Positions 1-6,490 of a stretch of 9,526 nt of DNA are shown here, piece after piece. The position numbers and the translations under genes were made by a program. How positions within the stretch are numbered: position 1 is the first letter of the stretch; every line of letters begins with the position of its first letter. The notes beneath the pieces are model-generated. The model had not been told where the DNA came from. It saw only the letters and a program-made list of their open reading frames with translations, and made no database searches. The stretch is from an uncultured Collinsella sp. (GTDB taxonomy: Bacteria > Actinomycetota > Coriobacteriia > Coriobacteriales > Coriobacteriaceae), in NCBI GenBank assembly GCA_900545745.1, contig URAD01000041.1, positions 1 through 9,526 of the forward strand, in the 5' to 3' direction.

Positions 1-16
1 TCCGCACATGTGCGGA
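1..16. repeat. perfect 16-bp palindrome at the window edge
   Basis: The first 16 bases, tccgcacatgtgcgga, equal their own reverse complement. With no loop it is more likely a protein-binding dyad or part of a larger element cut by the window edge than a terminator. No T-tract follows. The octamer cggatgaa occurs at 13-20, overlapping the palindrome, and again at 34-41, a spacing of 21 bp or about two helical turns. Function is unknown; it could belong to the argR control region or to the end of an unseen upstream gene. Confidence 0.5.
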
Positions 17-41
17 TGAATGTGGGAAGTGTTCGGATGAA

Positions 42-136
42 GTTGATAATCAAGGAACTTGCATAGAATTGTTTCGAAATGCGTTCTTATACACAAAAGC
101 CTTCAAATAGCGTTAAACTATTCAATCACTGATTGA
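42..136 (+). promoter_or_regulatory. AT-rich argR upstream region with two inverted repeats
   Basis: This stretch is clearly richer in A and T than its surroundings. It holds an 11-bp dyad TTGATAATCAA (43-53) and a 15-bp dyad TCAATCACTGATTGA (122-136), the latter ending 18 bases before the argR ribosome binding site. A possible -10, TATACA (88-93), has no convincing -35. ArgR genes are often autoregulated through ARG boxes (E. coli consensus roughly TGAAT-4-ATTCA). Neither dyad is a clean match, so an operator role is inference from position and symmetry only. Confidence 0.4.
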
Positions 137-154
137 TTGTCTCCGCCATCTTTT

Positions 155-164
155 GGAGAGAGGG
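155..164 (+). promoter_or_regulatory. argR ribosome binding site
   Basis: GGAGAGAGGG lies 5 bases before the ATG at 170. It fixes that ATG as the start and rejects the in-frame TTG at 137, which would place the RBS inside the coding region and add 11 unconserved residues. Confidence 0.85.
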
Positions 165-169
165 TTTGT

Positions 170-607
170 ATGGCTAAAAAACGCAATGGGCGCCAGGATG
201 CCATTAGAGATATTGTGCGCAATAAGGACGTCCGCACGCAGCGCGTGCTGGTCGATGAGCTCCGCGCTATGGGCTTTGATTGCACGCAGGCGACTGTCTC
301 TCGCGATATTGCCGATATGGGGCTGCGTAAGCTCCCTGAGGGCATCTATGTTCTGGCAGAGGACCTGCACCTGCAGCGTATGGTTTCCGAGCTCGTAACG
401 GGCGTTCTGCGCACCGATAATCTGGTTATGATCAAGGCTCAGCCTGGCACGGCTTCCGGCATCGCCGCCGCCGTTGATGCGGCAGAGCTGCCCGATGTGC
501 TTGGCTCGCTTGCCGGCAACGATACGATTTTGGTTATTGCCCAGACGGCCGAGGACGGCGAGCGTCTTGAGGCGCTGATCAATAAGCTGAGCAATTCTCG
601 CAAGTAG
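170..607 (+). CDS. argR: Arginine repressor ArgR
   Basis: Encodes a 145-residue transcription factor of the ArgR/AhrC family, which as an arginine-bound hexamer binds ARG boxes to repress arginine biosynthesis and often activate catabolism. The N-terminal winged helix-turn-helix covers about residues 8-65, with the recognition-helix signature TQATVSRDI at 39-47. The C-terminal oligomerisation and arginine-binding domain has the conserved GTA at 93-95 and the AGxDT segment at 115-119. Length is typical of the family. The start follows a GGAGAGAGGG site 5 bases upstream. The gene stands alone, ending in its own terminator, with a convergent gene beyond. One oddity: the usual GDDT ligand motif reads GNDT (Asn117), so the first of two arginine-contacting aspartates is replaced. 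Family assignment is secure; the ligand is less certain. Confidence 0.95.
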   Translation: MAKKRNGRQDAIRDIVRNKDVRTQRVLVDELRAMGFDCTQATVSRDIADMGLRKLPEGIYVLAEDLHLQRMVSELVTGVLRTDNLVMIKAQPGTASGIAAAVDAAELPDVLGSLAGNDTILVIAQTAEDGERLEALINKLSNSRK

Positions 608-658
608 GCGTGCGGGTCGTGCGCTCGGCACCGTGCGCGCTGACATAGTGGCTTGTAA

Positions 659-690
659 GGGGTATCGACGTTGGTCGGTACCCCCTTTTT
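659..690 (+). terminator. Intrinsic terminator of argR
   Basis: GGGGTATCGAC (659-669) pairs with GTCGGTACCCC (674-684) around a GTTG loop: 11 bp including one G-T wobble. C685 and five T residues (686-690) follow. It lies 51 bases after the argR stop codon. Confidence 0.9.
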
Positions 691-731
691 GTCTGCCGGT
701 ATAAAGATCGCCCATCAGGTCGCTTTAAACT

Positions 732-773
732 AAAAAGGCCCCCGAGCAGTTTAATAAGCTGCTCGGGGGCCTT
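732..773 (-). terminator. Intrinsic terminator of the PBP gene, possibly bidirectional
   Basis: A perfect 15-bp stem joins 735-749 and 759-773 around a 9-base loop. Read on the minus strand it is followed by a run of five T (736-732), a good intrinsic terminator for the class A PBP gene whose stop lies at 797. Read on the plus strand the tail TTGTTGC is poorer, but it could act as a backup for argR. Confidence 0.88.
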
Positions 774-796
774 GTTGCTTATGGCTGGATGAATTT

Positions 797-2989
797 CTAG
801 CCGACCGTATCGTCAGGCGTGGGCGAGGGGTCGGGAGTGGGCGTAGGCGTAGGCGTGCCGCCATCGCCGCCGGTCGAACCACCAGTGGAGCCGCCCGTCG
901 AGCCACCGGTGGTACCGGTGCCGCCGGTGGTGTCGCCGCCCGTGGTCTCGGTGGTCGTGGTCGTCGTTGTCGTTGTTGTGGTGGTTTCCTCTTCGTCCTC
1001 GTTCTCGTCCTTGTCGTCGTTCTCCGTCTTCTTGGTGTTGTTAGTGCCGTAGAACTTCCAGACGCTGTTGTTCTTGTACGTGGGGGCCGTTCCGGTCGCA
1101 AACTCCTCGCGCTCGGTGCCGGCAAGGACGGTGTTCATAAACCGCTTAAAGACGGGCAGGTTGGTGCTGTCGCCTAGCAGATCCGTGCCGTACTTTTGGA
1201 TGGGGATCTCGCCTGCCGAATAACCGGTCCACAGGGCACACGCCAACTGCGGGGTGTAGCCGCAGAACCACAGGTTGGTGGTGTTGTCGGTGGTGCCCGT
1301 CTTGCCGGCATAGGGCTGATTGACGCTCAGGGCGCCGGCAGCACCCGTGCCGCTGCCCTGCATGACGCCGGACAGGACATCGGTGACCGCGGCGGCCTCG
1401 CCCTCGGTTAGCACCTGCTGAGGGTTATCGGTGTGCTGGTACAGGACCGATCCGGTACGCGAGTCGATCTCGGTAATGGCGATCGGCTGGCGGTATTTGC
1501 CTCCGTTGGCAAACGTCGCGTAGGCGGACGCCATCTCGAGCGGAGAGATCGAGCCGGTACCGAGCGTCATGACGGGAACGTCCTCGATATTGTCCTTGGC
1601 GGGATCGATGCCGAGTTTTTTGACGAGCGAGATGATCTTGCTGTTGCCGACGGCCTCGGCCACCTGGATATAGCCGGTGTTGGAGGAGTACGCCGTCGCC
1701 TGCTTGAGCGTGATGTTGCCATAGCTCTGGTTGGCGTAGTTTTGGACCTCGGTCGTGGTGCCCTTAGCCTTGAGCGGCGAGTTGCAGTTGAGGGTGACGT
1801 TGGGGTTCATGCCGTTTTGGATAGCGGTTGCAAGCGTAAAGGCCTTAAAGGTCGAACCGACGGGGCGCTTGGCCGTAGCGTGGTTCACGTGGTTCTCGTC
1901 GGCGTTGTAGTCGTAGCCGCCCACCATGCACTTGATGTAGCCGGTCTTGGGGTCGACGACGACCATGCCCATGTCCAGGCCATCGAGCGAGAGCGTGTCC
2001 AACTGCTCGCGCACGGCGTTCTCCGCCACCTGCTGCATCGTGGGATCGATGGTGGTCTTGACGGTCAGTCCGCCCTTAAAGAGCACGTCGGTCGAGAACT
2101 CCTGCTCCAGCAGCTGCTTCACATAGGAGACAAAATAGGGCTGCGAGTACACGTCGACGCCGCTGCCCGAAATCTCGGTCACGTTAAGGGTGATGGGCTC
2201 GGCCTGTGCGGCATCGTGCTCTTCCTGCGTGATGTGGCCCAAGCGCAGCATGTTGTCGAGGACCTTATTGCGACGGGACAGCGCCAGGTCGGGATTGACC
2301 GTGGGGTCGTACTGCGAAGGCGAGTTGGGAAGGCCGATCAGCAGCGCGGCCTCGCTCAGGGTGAGGTCGGCGGCGCTCTTGGACAGATAGGTCTCGGCCG
2401 CGGCCTCGATGCCGTAGGCGCCGTGGCCGTAGTAGATGGTGTTGAGGTACATCATGAGGATCTCGTCTTTGGAGTACATATCCTCCATCTTGATGGCGAT
2501 GTAGGCCTCGCGTACCTTACGCTCGATGGTCGAGTCGAACTGCTCCTCCTGCAGGATGGTGTTGCGCACCAGCTGCTGGGTGATAGTCGAGGCGCCTTCG
2601 TGCCCGCCGCCGAGGGTTGCCACCGCAGCACGCGCGATACCCCACAGGTCGATACCGCCGTGCTCGTAGAAGCGCTCGTCCTCGACGTCAACGGTGCCCT
2701 GCAGCACGTAGGGGGAGACCTCGTCCTTGGTGATGGACTTGCGGTTTTGCGTGTAGAAGCTCGCGATCTTGTTGCCGTTGCAGTCGACGATCTCGGTGGG
2801 CTCGCTCACCAGATACGCGTTGGCGTCGGTGTAGTCGGGCAGATCGGACAGCCAGCGGTTGACGTTGCCGACCATGCCGATGCCAAACGCCACGCCCGCG
2901 ATAAGCAAAAAGCCCAAAAACGAGAGCAGGATTATGGGCAGGGCATGCGTCTTTGAACGGCTGCGTCCCTGTCGTTGGCGAGGACCCAT
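797..2989 (-). CDS. Class A penicillin-binding protein (GT51 transglycosylase/transpeptidase)
   Basis: A 730-residue bifunctional peptidoglycan synthase of the PBP1a family: it polymerises lipid II and cross-links stem peptides outside the membrane. A short basic N-terminus leads into one membrane anchor (about 17-40). The GT51 domain shows EDERFYEH with catalytic Glu103, GASTITQQL (132-140), RKVRE (157-161) and the KDEILMMYLN region (174-183). The transpeptidase domain shows SxxK as STFK (Ser379 nucleophile), SSN (435-437) and KTGTT (563-567). The tail from about 654 is low complexity: acidic, then 12 Thr, then Gly/Ser/Thr repeats, then Thr-Pro repeats. The start is the ATG at 2989 with GGAGG 7 bases upstream; an upstream in-frame extension of 41 codons has no support. 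All catalytic motifs are intact, so it should be active. It is a single-gene unit, convergent with argR and divergent from the U32 gene. Confidence 0.95.
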   Translation of the reverse strand: MGPRQRQGRSRSKTHALPIILLSFLGFLLIAGVAFGIGMVGNVNRWLSDLPDYTDANAYLVSEPTEIVDCNGNKIASFYTQNRKSITKDEVSPYVLQGTVDVEDERFYEHGGIDLWGIARAAVATLGGGHEGASTITQQLVRNTILQEEQFDSTIERKVREAYIAIKMEDMYSKDEILMMYLNTIYYGHGAYGIEAAAETYLSKSAADLTLSEAALLIGLPNSPSQYDPTVNPDLALSRRNKVLDNMLRLGHITQEEHDAAQAEPITLNVTEISGSGVDVYSQPYFVSYVKQLLEQEFSTDVLFKGGLTVKTTIDPTMQQVAENAVREQLDTLSLDGLDMGMVVVDPKTGYIKCMVGGYDYNADENHVNHATAKRPVGSTFKAFTLATAIQNGMNPNVTLNCNSPLKAKGTTTEVQNYANQSYGNITLKQATAYSSNTGYIQVAEAVGNSKIISLVKKLGIDPAKDNIEDVPVMTLGTGSISPLEMASAYATFANGGKYRQPIAITEIDSRTGSVLYQHTDNPQQVLTEGEAAAVTDVLSGVMQGSGTGAAGALSVNQPYAGKTGTTDNTTNLWFCGYTPQLACALWTGYSAGEIPIQKYGTDLLGDSTNLPVFKRFMNTVLAGTEREEFATGTAPTYKNNSVWKFYGTNNTKKTENDDKDENEDEEETTTTTTTTTTTTETTGGDTTGGTGTTGGSTGGSTGGSTGGDGGTPTPTPTPDPSPTPDDTVG
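800..1024 (-). repeat. Low-complexity Thr/Gly/Pro-rich coding repeat in the PBP tail
   Basis: This stretch encodes residues 656-730 of the PBP: an acidic run, 12 consecutive Thr, GGST units and a TPTPTP segment. The Thr run uses a mixture of ACC, ACA and ACG codons and the GGST units use differing codons. That argues for selection on amino-acid composition rather than very recent slippage of an exact DNA repeat. Similar Thr/Pro-rich tails of actinobacterial surface proteins act as wall spacers or O-glycosylation targets; applying that here is inference. Confidence 0.8.
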
Positions 2990-2996
2990 ATATTGA

Positions 2997-3003
2997 CCTC
3001 CAG
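2997..3003 (-). promoter_or_regulatory. PBP ribosome binding site
   Basis: On the minus strand CTGGAGG is followed by the 7-base spacer TCAATAT and the ATG at 2989. This selects that start over the longer open frame reaching back to 3112. Confidence 0.85.
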
Positions 3004-3011
3004 GTATGTCG

Positions 3012-3040
3012 TGCCGGACGGCGGATGTGCCGTCGGGGCA
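3012..3040 (-). other. Hairpin in the PBP leader
   Basis: TGCC (3012-3015) and GACGGC (3017-3022) pair with GCCGTC (3029-3034) and GGCA (3037-3040): 10 bp, a small internal loop and a 6-base loop. It sits just upstream of the PBP ribosome binding site on the minus strand. There is no T-tract, so it is not a terminator. It may be a leader structure; no known regulator is recognised. Confidence 0.45.
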
Positions 3041-3138
3041 GGATGGACATAAGTTATTACACGATAAACCAAACGGGGCGCGCGAGGCCTCGTGTATGCT
3101 GGAAGACGGCATTTTTCAGAGTGAATGCATACCTTGGT

Positions 3139-3144
3139 AAGGAG
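3139..3144 (+). promoter_or_regulatory. Ribosome binding site of the U32-family gene
   Basis: AAGGAG followed by a 7-base spacer precedes the ATG at 3152. This favours 3152 over the in-frame ATG at 3125, which has no comparable site. No convincing promoter for this gene could be picked out in the divergent gap 2990-3151. Confidence 0.8.
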
Positions 3145-3151
3145 TTTGCCG

Positions 3152-5110
3152 ATGGCGATTCGGACGATGGGGCCGAGCGGACAACACAAGACTGGATTGG
3201 ATGCTGCCGGTGCGGCGCTGCCCGAGCTGCTGGCGCCGGCGGGCGGGCTCGACCAGATGCTTGCGGCCATCGCCGCGGGTGCCGATGCCATCTATGCGGG
3301 GTTGGGCGGCTTTAACGCCCGTGTGAGCGCTCATGGCTTTACGGATGACGAGTTTGCGCGCGGTTGCGCCGTGGCGCATGCCCATGGCGTGCGCGTGTAC
3401 GTGACGCTCAACGTGTTCGTGTTTGACGATGAGCTGTCCGACGCGGTGGCGTTGGGAGCTCATGCACTGGAGCTGGGCGCCGATGCTCTGATTGTCGCCG
3501 ATGCCGGGCTGGCCTGCGCGCTGCGCACGGCGATTCCCGGGGTCGAGATTCACCTGTCCACGCAGGCGGGCGTTCATAGCGAGGGTGCCGTGCGGCTTGC
3601 CGCCGATGAGCTGGGGGTCGAGCGCGTGACGACGGCGCGCGAGCTGACGGTCGACGAGATTGCGGCGCTATGTGCCACGGGCGTGCCCATCGAGGTATTC
3701 TGCCACGGTGCGATTTGCATCGGCTATTCGGGGGCGTGCGAGTTCTCGGCCCTGCGGCGTGGGCGCTCGGCGATGCGCGGCGACTGCACGCAGCCGTGCC
3801 GTCTGGCGTACGACCTGGTGGACGAGGCGGGGCAGAGCGTTGTCGCCGTCGAGGGAGATCGCCTGCTGTGCCCGCGCGACTATCTGGGTATTGCGCATCT
3901 GCCCGAGCTTGTAGATGCCGGCGTGGCGTCGCTCAAGATCGAGGGGCGCATGAAGAACCCCGATTACGTATTCAACGTGGTGCGGGTGTGGCGCCGGGCA
4001 CTCGATATGCTGTGCGACGGCGCGTGGGACCCCGGTGCCGTGGAAGAGCTTGAGCGCGAGCTGGGAAGGTCGTTTAACCGTGGGTTTACCGATGCGTACC
4101 TGCGAGGGCGTTCGGGTGCCGAGCTGATGAGCTTTGAGCGCGCAATTAACCAGGGCGTGCGCGTGGGGCGCTTGGTCGCTGTGGGCCACGAAGAGGTGAC
4201 CGTTGAGCTCGACGCCGCCGTGGCGGCGGGTGACACGCTCGAGATTCGGTTCTATCCGGGTGTCGACGCGCGTCCCGATGTGCCCAAGCGCTGGCCGCAG
4301 GTGCCCTGCCCGGTGGATGCCGCAGCGGGGAAGCGCGCCGTCGTGCATTGCAAGCGTAAGGTGGACGCGGGCTGCGAGGTATACCTGATTCGCAGCGCCG
4401 GCGTGTTGGATCAGACGGCGGCGGTGTTGGAGCGCATGCGGGCCGAGGCGGATGCGATTGCGCCCGTTGCGCGTGCCGTTGAGGTGCTGCCCTTTGAGGA
4501 CGTTGCGGTGGATGGCGGTGCGTCGACGGAGTTGGTGGAGTGCGCGGTTCCCGCTCGCATGGTTTTTGCTTGGCAGCTGATGGATGCCGACCCGCGCGGA
4601 GAACTCGATTTGTCCGACGCTGTTGTGGTGCTTGACGAGGTGTGCCGCGCGAGTGACGCTGACTGGACCCGCTCACTGATGCAGCGTGCCGGGCGCGTCG
4701 TCTGCCGCAACCTGGGACAGGTGGTGATCGCTCGCGAGCTGGGCGTGACGTTTGACGTGGCGGCGCCGGTGTTCTGCGCGAATCGGGCCACGCTTACCTG
4801 GCTGCGCGGACTCGGTGCGGGGCGGGTGTACTTGCCGGCCGAGTTGCTCGGCAATGATGCGGAGCGTATTGCCGAACTGGCTGCTGAACCCGGCGTCTTG
4901 GGTCCGGTCGACGCCGACCGTCCCGAGCTTATGGTGTGCGAGCACTGCCTGCTGACCGCCGAGGGCGTCTGCGCCACCGATGCGACGGGACAGGTCCGTT
5001 GCCGCGACTGCTTGCGTCGTCGGCAGGTACGCTATCTGGTCGAGCGTGACGGTACACGTCTGCCAGTTGCCATCGACGCATGCGGCAGGACGAGGATTTT
5101 CCTGTCGTAG
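3152..5110 (+). CDS. Peptidase U32 family protein, RlhA/TrhP-like RNA hydroxylase
   Basis: A 652-residue U32-family protein. Despite the 'peptidase/collagenase' name, characterised relatives RlhA (23S rRNA C2501) and TrhP (tRNA U34) hydroxylate RNA, and the UbiU/UbiV relatives carry a [4Fe-4S] cluster. The N-terminal domain starts PELLAPAG (24-31) with GADAIYAGLGGFNAR (43-57). The U32 signature spans 181-199: E181, F183, G186, C189, G194, C196, S199. RGDCTQPCR (209-217) and SLKIEGRMK (260-268) follow. Candidate cluster ligands by position are Cys189, Cys196, Cys212 and Cys240 or Cys216. Residues 330-590 form the less conserved C-terminal part; length is close to E. coli RlhA. The end (596-620) carries CEHC and CRDC. 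Start chosen by the RBS. The gene reads with tyrS but 96 bases and a likely promoter separate them. The substrate cannot be decided from sequence alone. Confidence 0.85.
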   Translation: MAIRTMGPSGQHKTGLDAAGAALPELLAPAGGLDQMLAAIAAGADAIYAGLGGFNARVSAHGFTDDEFARGCAVAHAHGVRVYVTLNVFVFDDELSDAVALGAHALELGADALIVADAGLACALRTAIPGVEIHLSTQAGVHSEGAVRLAADELGVERVTTARELTVDEIAALCATGVPIEVFCHGAICIGYSGACEFSALRRGRSAMRGDCTQPCRLAYDLVDEAGQSVVAVEGDRLLCPRDYLGIAHLPELVDAGVASLKIEGRMKNPDYVFNVVRVWRRALDMLCDGAWDPGAVEELERELGRSFNRGFTDAYLRGRSGAELMSFERAINQGVRVGRLVAVGHEEVTVELDAAVAAGDTLEIRFYPGVDARPDVPKRWPQVPCPVDAAAGKRAVVHCKRKVDAGCEVYLIRSAGVLDQTAAVLERMRAEADAIAPVARAVEVLPFEDVAVDGGASTELVECAVPARMVFAWQLMDADPRGELDLSDAVVVLDEVCRASDADWTRSLMQRAGRVVCRNLGQVVIARELGVTFDVAAPVFCANRATLTWLRGLGAGRVYLPAELLGNDAERIAELAAEPGVLGPVDADRPELMVCEHCLLTAEGVCATDATGQVRCRDCLRRRQVRYLVERDGTRLPVAIDACGRTRIFLS

Positions 5111-5129
5111 GTGCTGCGTCGCGTCAGTT

Positions 5130-5138
5130 TGTTATCAT
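5130..5138 (+). promoter_or_regulatory. Probable extended -10 promoter of tyrS
   Basis: TGTTATCAT matches an extended -10 (TG-N-TATAAT) with one mismatch in the hexamer. No good -35 is seen at 16-18 bp upstream, as is common for extended -10 promoters. Transcription would begin near 5145, about 60 bases before tyrS. No T-box leader fits into this short gap. Confidence 0.45.
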
Positions 5139-5158
5139 ATGAGAGTTTATGGACTTCC

Positions 5159-5185
5159 AGCACCGCCGTTTTCGGCGAGGGTGCT
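5159..5185 (+). other. Hairpin in the tyrS leader
   Basis: AGCACCGCCG (5159-5168) pairs through a TTTT loop with CGGCG (5173-5177) and GTGCT (5181-5185), giving 10 bp interrupted by a 3-base bulge. It ends 8 bases before the AGGAGG run of tyrS (5194-5199). It leaves the RBS free and has no T-tract, so it is neither a classical terminator nor an obvious RBS mask. It may stabilise the mRNA or bind a regulator. Confidence 0.5.
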
Positions 5186-5190
5186 ATAGC

Positions 5191-5200
5191 AAAAGGAGGA
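5191..5200 (+). promoter_or_regulatory. tyrS ribosome binding site
   Basis: AAAAGGAGGA contains a full AGGAGG, with 7 bases between that core and the ATG at 5207. It sets the start there; the open frame back to a GTG at 5111 is leader sequence. Confidence 0.9.
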
Positions 5201-5206
5201 TACCCA

Positions 5207-6418
5207 ATGCTGTCTGTTGACGAGCAAATGCGTATCATCACCTCGGGCGCTGCGAAGATCATCCCCGAGGCCGACCTTCGCAAGAAGCTTGAGAAGGGCG
5301 AGCCCCTCAACATCAAGCTCGGCGTCGATCCCACCAGCCCCGACCTGCACCTGGGCCACGCCGTGCCGCTGCGCAAGATGCGTCAGTTCCAGGACCTGGG
5401 CCACAACGTCACCCTCATCATCGGCAACGGTACCGCACTGATCGGCGACCCCTCGGGCAAGAATTCCACCCGCCCGCAGCTTTCTCAGGAGCAGATCGAG
5501 GCCAATGCCGAGACCTACGTGAGCCAGGCCATGAAGATCCTGGACCCCGAGAAGACCACCATCGTGCACAACGGCGACTGGATCTTGTCGATGGATCTGG
5601 CCGGTCTGCTGCAGGTGTGCTCCAAGTTCACCGTCGCCCGCATTCTTGAGCGCGATGACTTTACCAAGCGCTACCAGTCCCAGACGCCGATCGCCCTGCA
5701 CGAGTTCCTGTATCCCGTGATGCAGGCATACGATTCGGTCATGATTAAGGCTGACGTGGAGATGGGCGGCACCGACCAGCTTTTCAACCTGCTCGCCGGC
5801 CGTGAGCTCATGGAGAAGATGGGCATGGAGCCCCAGATCGCGCTCACCATGCCGCTGCTCGAGGGCACCGATGGCGTTCGTAAGATGTCCAAGTCCTACG
5901 GTAACTACATCGGCCTGACCGACGCGCCCAAGGACATGTTCGGCAAGACCATGTCCATCCCCGACGAGATGATCGGCAAGTACTACCGCCTGGCGAGCTC
6001 GCTCACCCCGGCCGAGGTCGACAAGATCGACGCTGCCCTGGCCGATGGTTCTGCCGACCCCTACGAGCTCAAGCGCGCTCTGGGCCGCGACCTGTGCGAC
6101 ACCTACCACGGCGTCGGTGCCGGCGACGAGGCTCAGGCCGAGTTCGACCGCGTGTTCAAGGAGGGCCAGCTCGCCGACTTCCCCGAGAAGCACGTTGAGC
6201 TGACTGTTAACGACGAGGGCCAGATCTACCTCGCCGGCCTGCTCAAGGACTTGGGTCTTTCGGCGAGCGCCGGCCAGGCTCGTCGCGATATCGACGGCGG
6301 CGGCGTCAAGATCAACGGCAAGGCCGTGGCTCCCAAGAGCTATAACATCGATCCCAGCGCTCTCAAGCTGGGCGACACCCTCTCCGTGGGCAAGCGCAAG
6401 GGCTTCAAGTTGGTCTAA
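5207..6418 (+). CDS. tyrS: Tyrosyl-tRNA synthetase (TyrZ-type)
   Basis: A 403-residue class I aminoacyl-tRNA synthetase that activates tyrosine with ATP and charges tRNA-Tyr. The Rossmann catalytic domain carries HLGH at 48-51 (HIGH motif), MGGTDQ at 186-191 after the YPVMQAYDS segment (169-177), and a canonical KMSKS loop at 226-230. A C-terminal S4 RNA-binding domain (about 340-403) includes SAGQARRDIDGGGVKINGK (354-372). Length and the KLGVDPTSPDLHLGH start resemble the TyrZ branch rather than the B. stearothermophilus-type TyrS. Codons are strongly biased to C-ending and AAG forms, more so than in the U32 gene upstream, fitting high expression. It has its own promoter-like element, leader hairpin and terminator, so it is probably transcribed alone. 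All key motifs are intact. Confidence 0.97.
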   Translation: MLSVDEQMRIITSGAAKIIPEADLRKKLEKGEPLNIKLGVDPTSPDLHLGHAVPLRKMRQFQDLGHNVTLIIGNGTALIGDPSGKNSTRPQLSQEQIEANAETYVSQAMKILDPEKTTIVHNGDWILSMDLAGLLQVCSKFTVARILERDDFTKRYQSQTPIALHEFLYPVMQAYDSVMIKADVEMGGTDQLFNLLAGRELMEKMGMEPQIALTMPLLEGTDGVRKMSKSYGNYIGLTDAPKDMFGKTMSIPDEMIGKYYRLASSLTPAEVDKIDAALADGSADPYELKRALGRDLCDTYHGVGAGDEAQAEFDRVFKEGQLADFPEKHVELTVNDEGQIYLAGLLKDLGLSASAGQARRDIDGGGVKINGKAVAPKSYNIDPSALKLGDTLSVGKRKGFKLV

Positions 6419-6445
6419 CGAGCGAGTTGACCTCACAAGTGCAAT

Positions 6446-6481
6446 AAGGCCGCAGCCGGGAATCCCGACTGCGGCCTTTTT
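6446..6481 (+). terminator. Intrinsic terminator of tyrS
   Basis: AAGGCCGCAG (6446-6455) pairs with CTGCGGCCTT (6469-6478). Inside it CGGG (6457-6460) pairs with CCCG (6464-6467) across a single C-A mismatch and an AAT loop. The T-run 6477-6481 follows. It starts 27 bases after the tyrS stop codon. Confidence 0.92.
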
Positions 6482-6490
6482 GGTTACGAC

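Noticed and set aside
122..715. 197-codon minus-strand frame over argR
   Set aside because: Overlaps the whole of argR and the terminator region; argR is a clear family match on the other strand.
819..1052. 77-codon plus-strand frame with poly-Val and Pro repeats
   Set aside because: It is the complement of the Thr/Gly/Pro repeat tail of the PBP; the hydrophobic run is an artefact of Thr codons read backwards.
1433..2956. 507-codon open frame on the plus strand
   Set aside because: It is antisense to the intact PBP, rich in Val, Gly, Asp, His and Arg as expected from the opposite strand of GC-rich codons, has no recognisable domain, and the PBP has every catalytic motif.
5111..5206. N-terminal extension of tyrS from the GTG at 5111
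   Set aside because: The extension covers the extended -10, the leader hairpin and the AGGAGG site; TyrRS proteins begin near the ATG at 5207.
5147..6436. 429-codon open frame on the minus strand
   Set aside because: Antisense shadow of tyrS created by its strong codon bias; composition is Leu/Val/Gly/His-rich with no motif.
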